From contig CADBDA010000001.1 in assembly GCA_902793295.1 (NCBI GenBank), positions 124,001 through 188,000 on the forward strand: a stretch of DNA of 64,000 nt. Reading direction: 5' to 3'. The stretch is from an uncultured Bacteroidota bacterium. GTDB taxonomy: Bacteria > Bacteroidota > Bacteroidia > Bacteroidales > P3. The notes beneath the pieces are model-generated. The model did not search any database. It was not told the DNA's origin and worked only from the letters and a program-made list of their open reading frames with translations. Positions 63,301 through 64,000 of this stretch are shown one piece after another. A program made the translations under genes and the position numbers. Each line of letters opens with the position of its first letter. Within the stretch, counting starts at the first letter, position 1.

Positions 63301-63856
63301 TAACCTGAACAAGGACATCTATGTGGATCCCGTCAGCGAGAATATGGCCGTTGTGCAGCGCCAGACGTTCACCATGCTGGCTTATCAGCAGGTGACGAAG
63401 GGCGACACGGCCACAGCCAAGCAGCTGATGGAGCAGAGCCGCACGTTCTTCCCGCAGAAGAATTTCCCCAGCAACCGTTTTTCGATGACGGCCCTCTACC
63501 TCTATGCCATGATAGGCGACGAGGTGAACGCCTACGAAACGATGTGCAATATCTTCAAGTACTACCACCAGCGCCTGGTATATGCCAAGCAGTTCCAAGG
63601 CGACAAGGCCATGGGCATGCGCCGCATGATGGACGACTGCTACAATACCCTCTACCAGCTGTTGCAATGCCGCCAACGTATGGCCTTCTACAACCCATTT
63701 ACGGGACGTGACGAGGGCTTGCGGCTGACCGAAGCCGGAGAGAAGGCATTTATAGCCGCTGGCAAGGACAATGCCGCACGGCTGAAGGAAATCGACAATT
63801 TCATTGCCAGCCCTGCCTATCAGGAAGTGATGATGGCATTGGCCAGCAGAAGATAG
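60338..63856 (+). CDS. DUF2723 (TMEM260-like) membrane glycosyltransferase-type protein
   Basis: This 1172-residue protein has about 12 hydrophobic helices in its first 700 residues and a soluble C-terminal part. The DUF2723 start motif is visible (ASWWDCGEYTATAVKLQVGHPPGAP with Asp/Glu residues after the first helix). The family is GT-C-like and includes human TMEM260, a protein O-mannosyltransferase. A role in O-glycosylation of exported proteins is plausible in Bacteroidetes, where general O-glycosylation is known, but not shown here. Helices at about 18-36, 75-95, 115-135, 180-195 and 220-250 are clear. A terminator follows. Confidence 0.88.
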   Translation: MDKTLKKYHLMNNSLGWLIGIIACVVYIMTAEATASWWDCGEYTATAVKLQVGHPPGAPTFQVFGRLFSMFTTPENAAFAVNVMSAMASGLGIMFLFWTITLLGKKLLKTEELALNNSKVWAVFASGIVGALAYTFSDTYWFSAVESEVYAMSSFFTAVVFWAILKWEEQADDPHSLRWLVLVCFLVGIAIGVHLLNLLTIPAIVYVVYFKKFQQSTKGFILSGVISLFILAVILWGIIPGIVNLSCDFDVFFVNKLHMGFNTGTVVFFLLVAVFVLWGLWNNSHLKRPGKTVNIIVLAVVFLLLVVAKVGAQNASVGFFFVLCLLGVASYYIIKSKNRQVINAALLGFTLLVIGYSTFFILVIRANTNTPLNENAPKDAVAMRAYLGREQYGETPFLTGPYYTAGNPIASENDYAKYVRTTDYLGRDYYKVGAYAQKYTYDKSHTGFFPRMYSPDEGRKHPTYYKYWAGEPPMGGKPTFAQNMTFFHRYQMGWMYWRYFMWNFAGRQNDIQGHHFDDNVFEYADAAGNRQRKHEASVNYTDGNWISGIDFVDEHRLGPQENLPDDLANNKARNKYYMLPLLLGMLGLIYHCIKNRKDAFVVFLMFFMTGLAIAIYLNMPPCQPRERDYAFVGSFYFFAVWIGLGVYALYDWLSTQFEKKERNNYLIAGAACLVMGFLFNGAWFILAMIGAALIVVSVVRLPRSVALPLAFVLTMSVPVIMGAENWDDHDRSQKTAARDFARNYLNSMNKNGVLITFGDNDTFPLWYAQEVEECRTDVRILNYTLSGMHWYVEQLYNKLYESDALPFTFPKEMYGLGHEIFVLDPNGQRMEVTEALKTVLANRDRYVRKDNRSDSIIYLPTNKFQITLDKQKLVANGIIDAAQADTIPNVIAFDVNVSRGYLMRNEMMMLDFLGTNRFERTVCIMNVSYIANVFPVVDHYSIDDGMLSMLVPYPVTGGGLFHYTERTKDYFLKGVRQEDGSYEPLRWGNLNKDIYVDPVSENMAVVQRQTFTMLAYQQVTKGDTATAKQLMEQSRTFFPQKNFPSNRFSMTALYLYAMIGDEVNAYETMCNIFKYYHQRLVYAKQFQGDKAMGMRRMMDDCYNTLYQLLQCRQRMAFYNPFTGRDEGLRLTEAGEKAFIAAGKDNAARLKEIDNFIASPAYQEVMMALASRR

Positions 63857-63892
63857 CCGACAGAAGACCGGATGACAATCCGGACACGCTTT

Positions 63893-63935
63893 GCAGGAGC
63901 GGCTTCCACGATTGGTGGGAGCCGCTTCTGCTTTT
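63893..63935 (+). terminator. Terminator after the DUF2723 gene
   Basis: A stem of about 13 pairs with two mismatches (63893-63907 with 63917-63931, core AGCGGCT/AGCCGCT) is followed by TTTT. A smaller hairpin (CCGGAT/ATCCGG) lies just upstream at 63868-63883. Confidence 0.7.
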
Positions 63936-64000
63936 ATATGTGTGGGGAGATGGATGGACGTTTGATGGGAGGGGAGGTGGGGATTTGATGGGAGCGTGGG

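Noticed and set aside
60194..63676. A 1160-codon open frame on the minus strand opposite the DUF2723 gene
   Set aside because: It mirrors the codon pattern of the real gene, is rich in His, Gln and Val as antisense frames are, and has no recognisable domain. The plus-strand frame has clear membrane helices and family motifs.

Overview
The window reads as chromosomal DNA of an anaerobic member of the Bacteroidota, most likely order Bacteroidales. Three things support this. (1) Many start regions carry the Bacteroidota -7 box TAnnTTTG, several with TTTG or TTG about 19 bases upstream. (2) The gene families are typical of the phylum: TonB-dependent receptors, a GLPGLI protein, a type-B T9SS sorting tail (CHU_C), a DUF2723 protein, ECF sigma factors and agmatine deiminase with N-carbamoylputrescine amidase. 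(3) Anaerobic functions are present: HydG, a hydrogenase-type regulator, a 2x[4Fe-4S] ferredoxin and 3-hydroxybutyryl-CoA dehydrogenase with crotonase. Family or genus cannot be fixed from this sequence. No rRNA, tRNA, insertion sequence, CRISPR array or phage gene was seen.

Layout. 1-4.9 kb (- strand): a 3'-truncated PurF-like protein, mtaB, an untranslated stretch with a candidate small RNA, and two exported proteins. 5.0-9.1 kb (+): a TonB-dependent receptor and an M16 peptidase homologue without the zinc motif. 9.1-12.8 kb (-): an operon for GDP-D-glycero-alpha-D-manno-heptose (hddA, gmhA, hddC) led by a family-4 glycosyltransferase. 12.9-18.2 kb (+): an HtrA-type protease, a MATE transporter, a lysine-rich coiled-coil exported protein, a flavin-reductase-like lipoprotein and a cupin. 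18.5-21.2 kb (-): serS, ferredoxin, gpsA. 21.7-24.0 kb (+): pepD and an EamA transporter. 24.1-34.7 kb (-): a 29-residue membrane microprotein, an 8.7 kb gene for a giant secreted repeat protein, and a hbd-crt operon.

35.0-41.5 kb holds signalling and surface genes: a DNA-binding-like protein, a receptor-like kinase (cytoplasmic kinase, one membrane helix, exported leucine-rich repeats), an ECF sigma/anti-sigma pair with a lipoprotein, and two further lipoproteins. 41.6-44.2 kb: TM1266-type regulator, hydG and a small outer-membrane barrel. 44.6-47.9 kb (-): ispG, a Smr-domain protein and mpl. 47.9-56.1 kb (-): TonB receptor with GLPGLI protein, aguA, aguB, a SUMF1-like protein and sppA. 56.2-63.9 kb (+): a C-terminal processing protease, an unknown membrane-anchored protein, an array of about 11-bp repeats, arginine deiminase and a DUF2723 glycosyltransferase-like membrane protein.

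The most unusual observations are these. The giant protein carries about 34 repeats in which every repeat lacking its first cysteine is followed by one lacking its last. The kinase-membrane-LRR receptor is uncommon. An ECF sigma gene appears to begin at AUA. Two consensus promoters and a strong terminator enclose an apparently non-coding transcript. An 11-bp repeat array lies before arginine deiminase. Arginine can be handled by two routes: arginine deiminase to citrulline, and agmatine deiminase plus N-carbamoylputrescine amidase toward putrescine.
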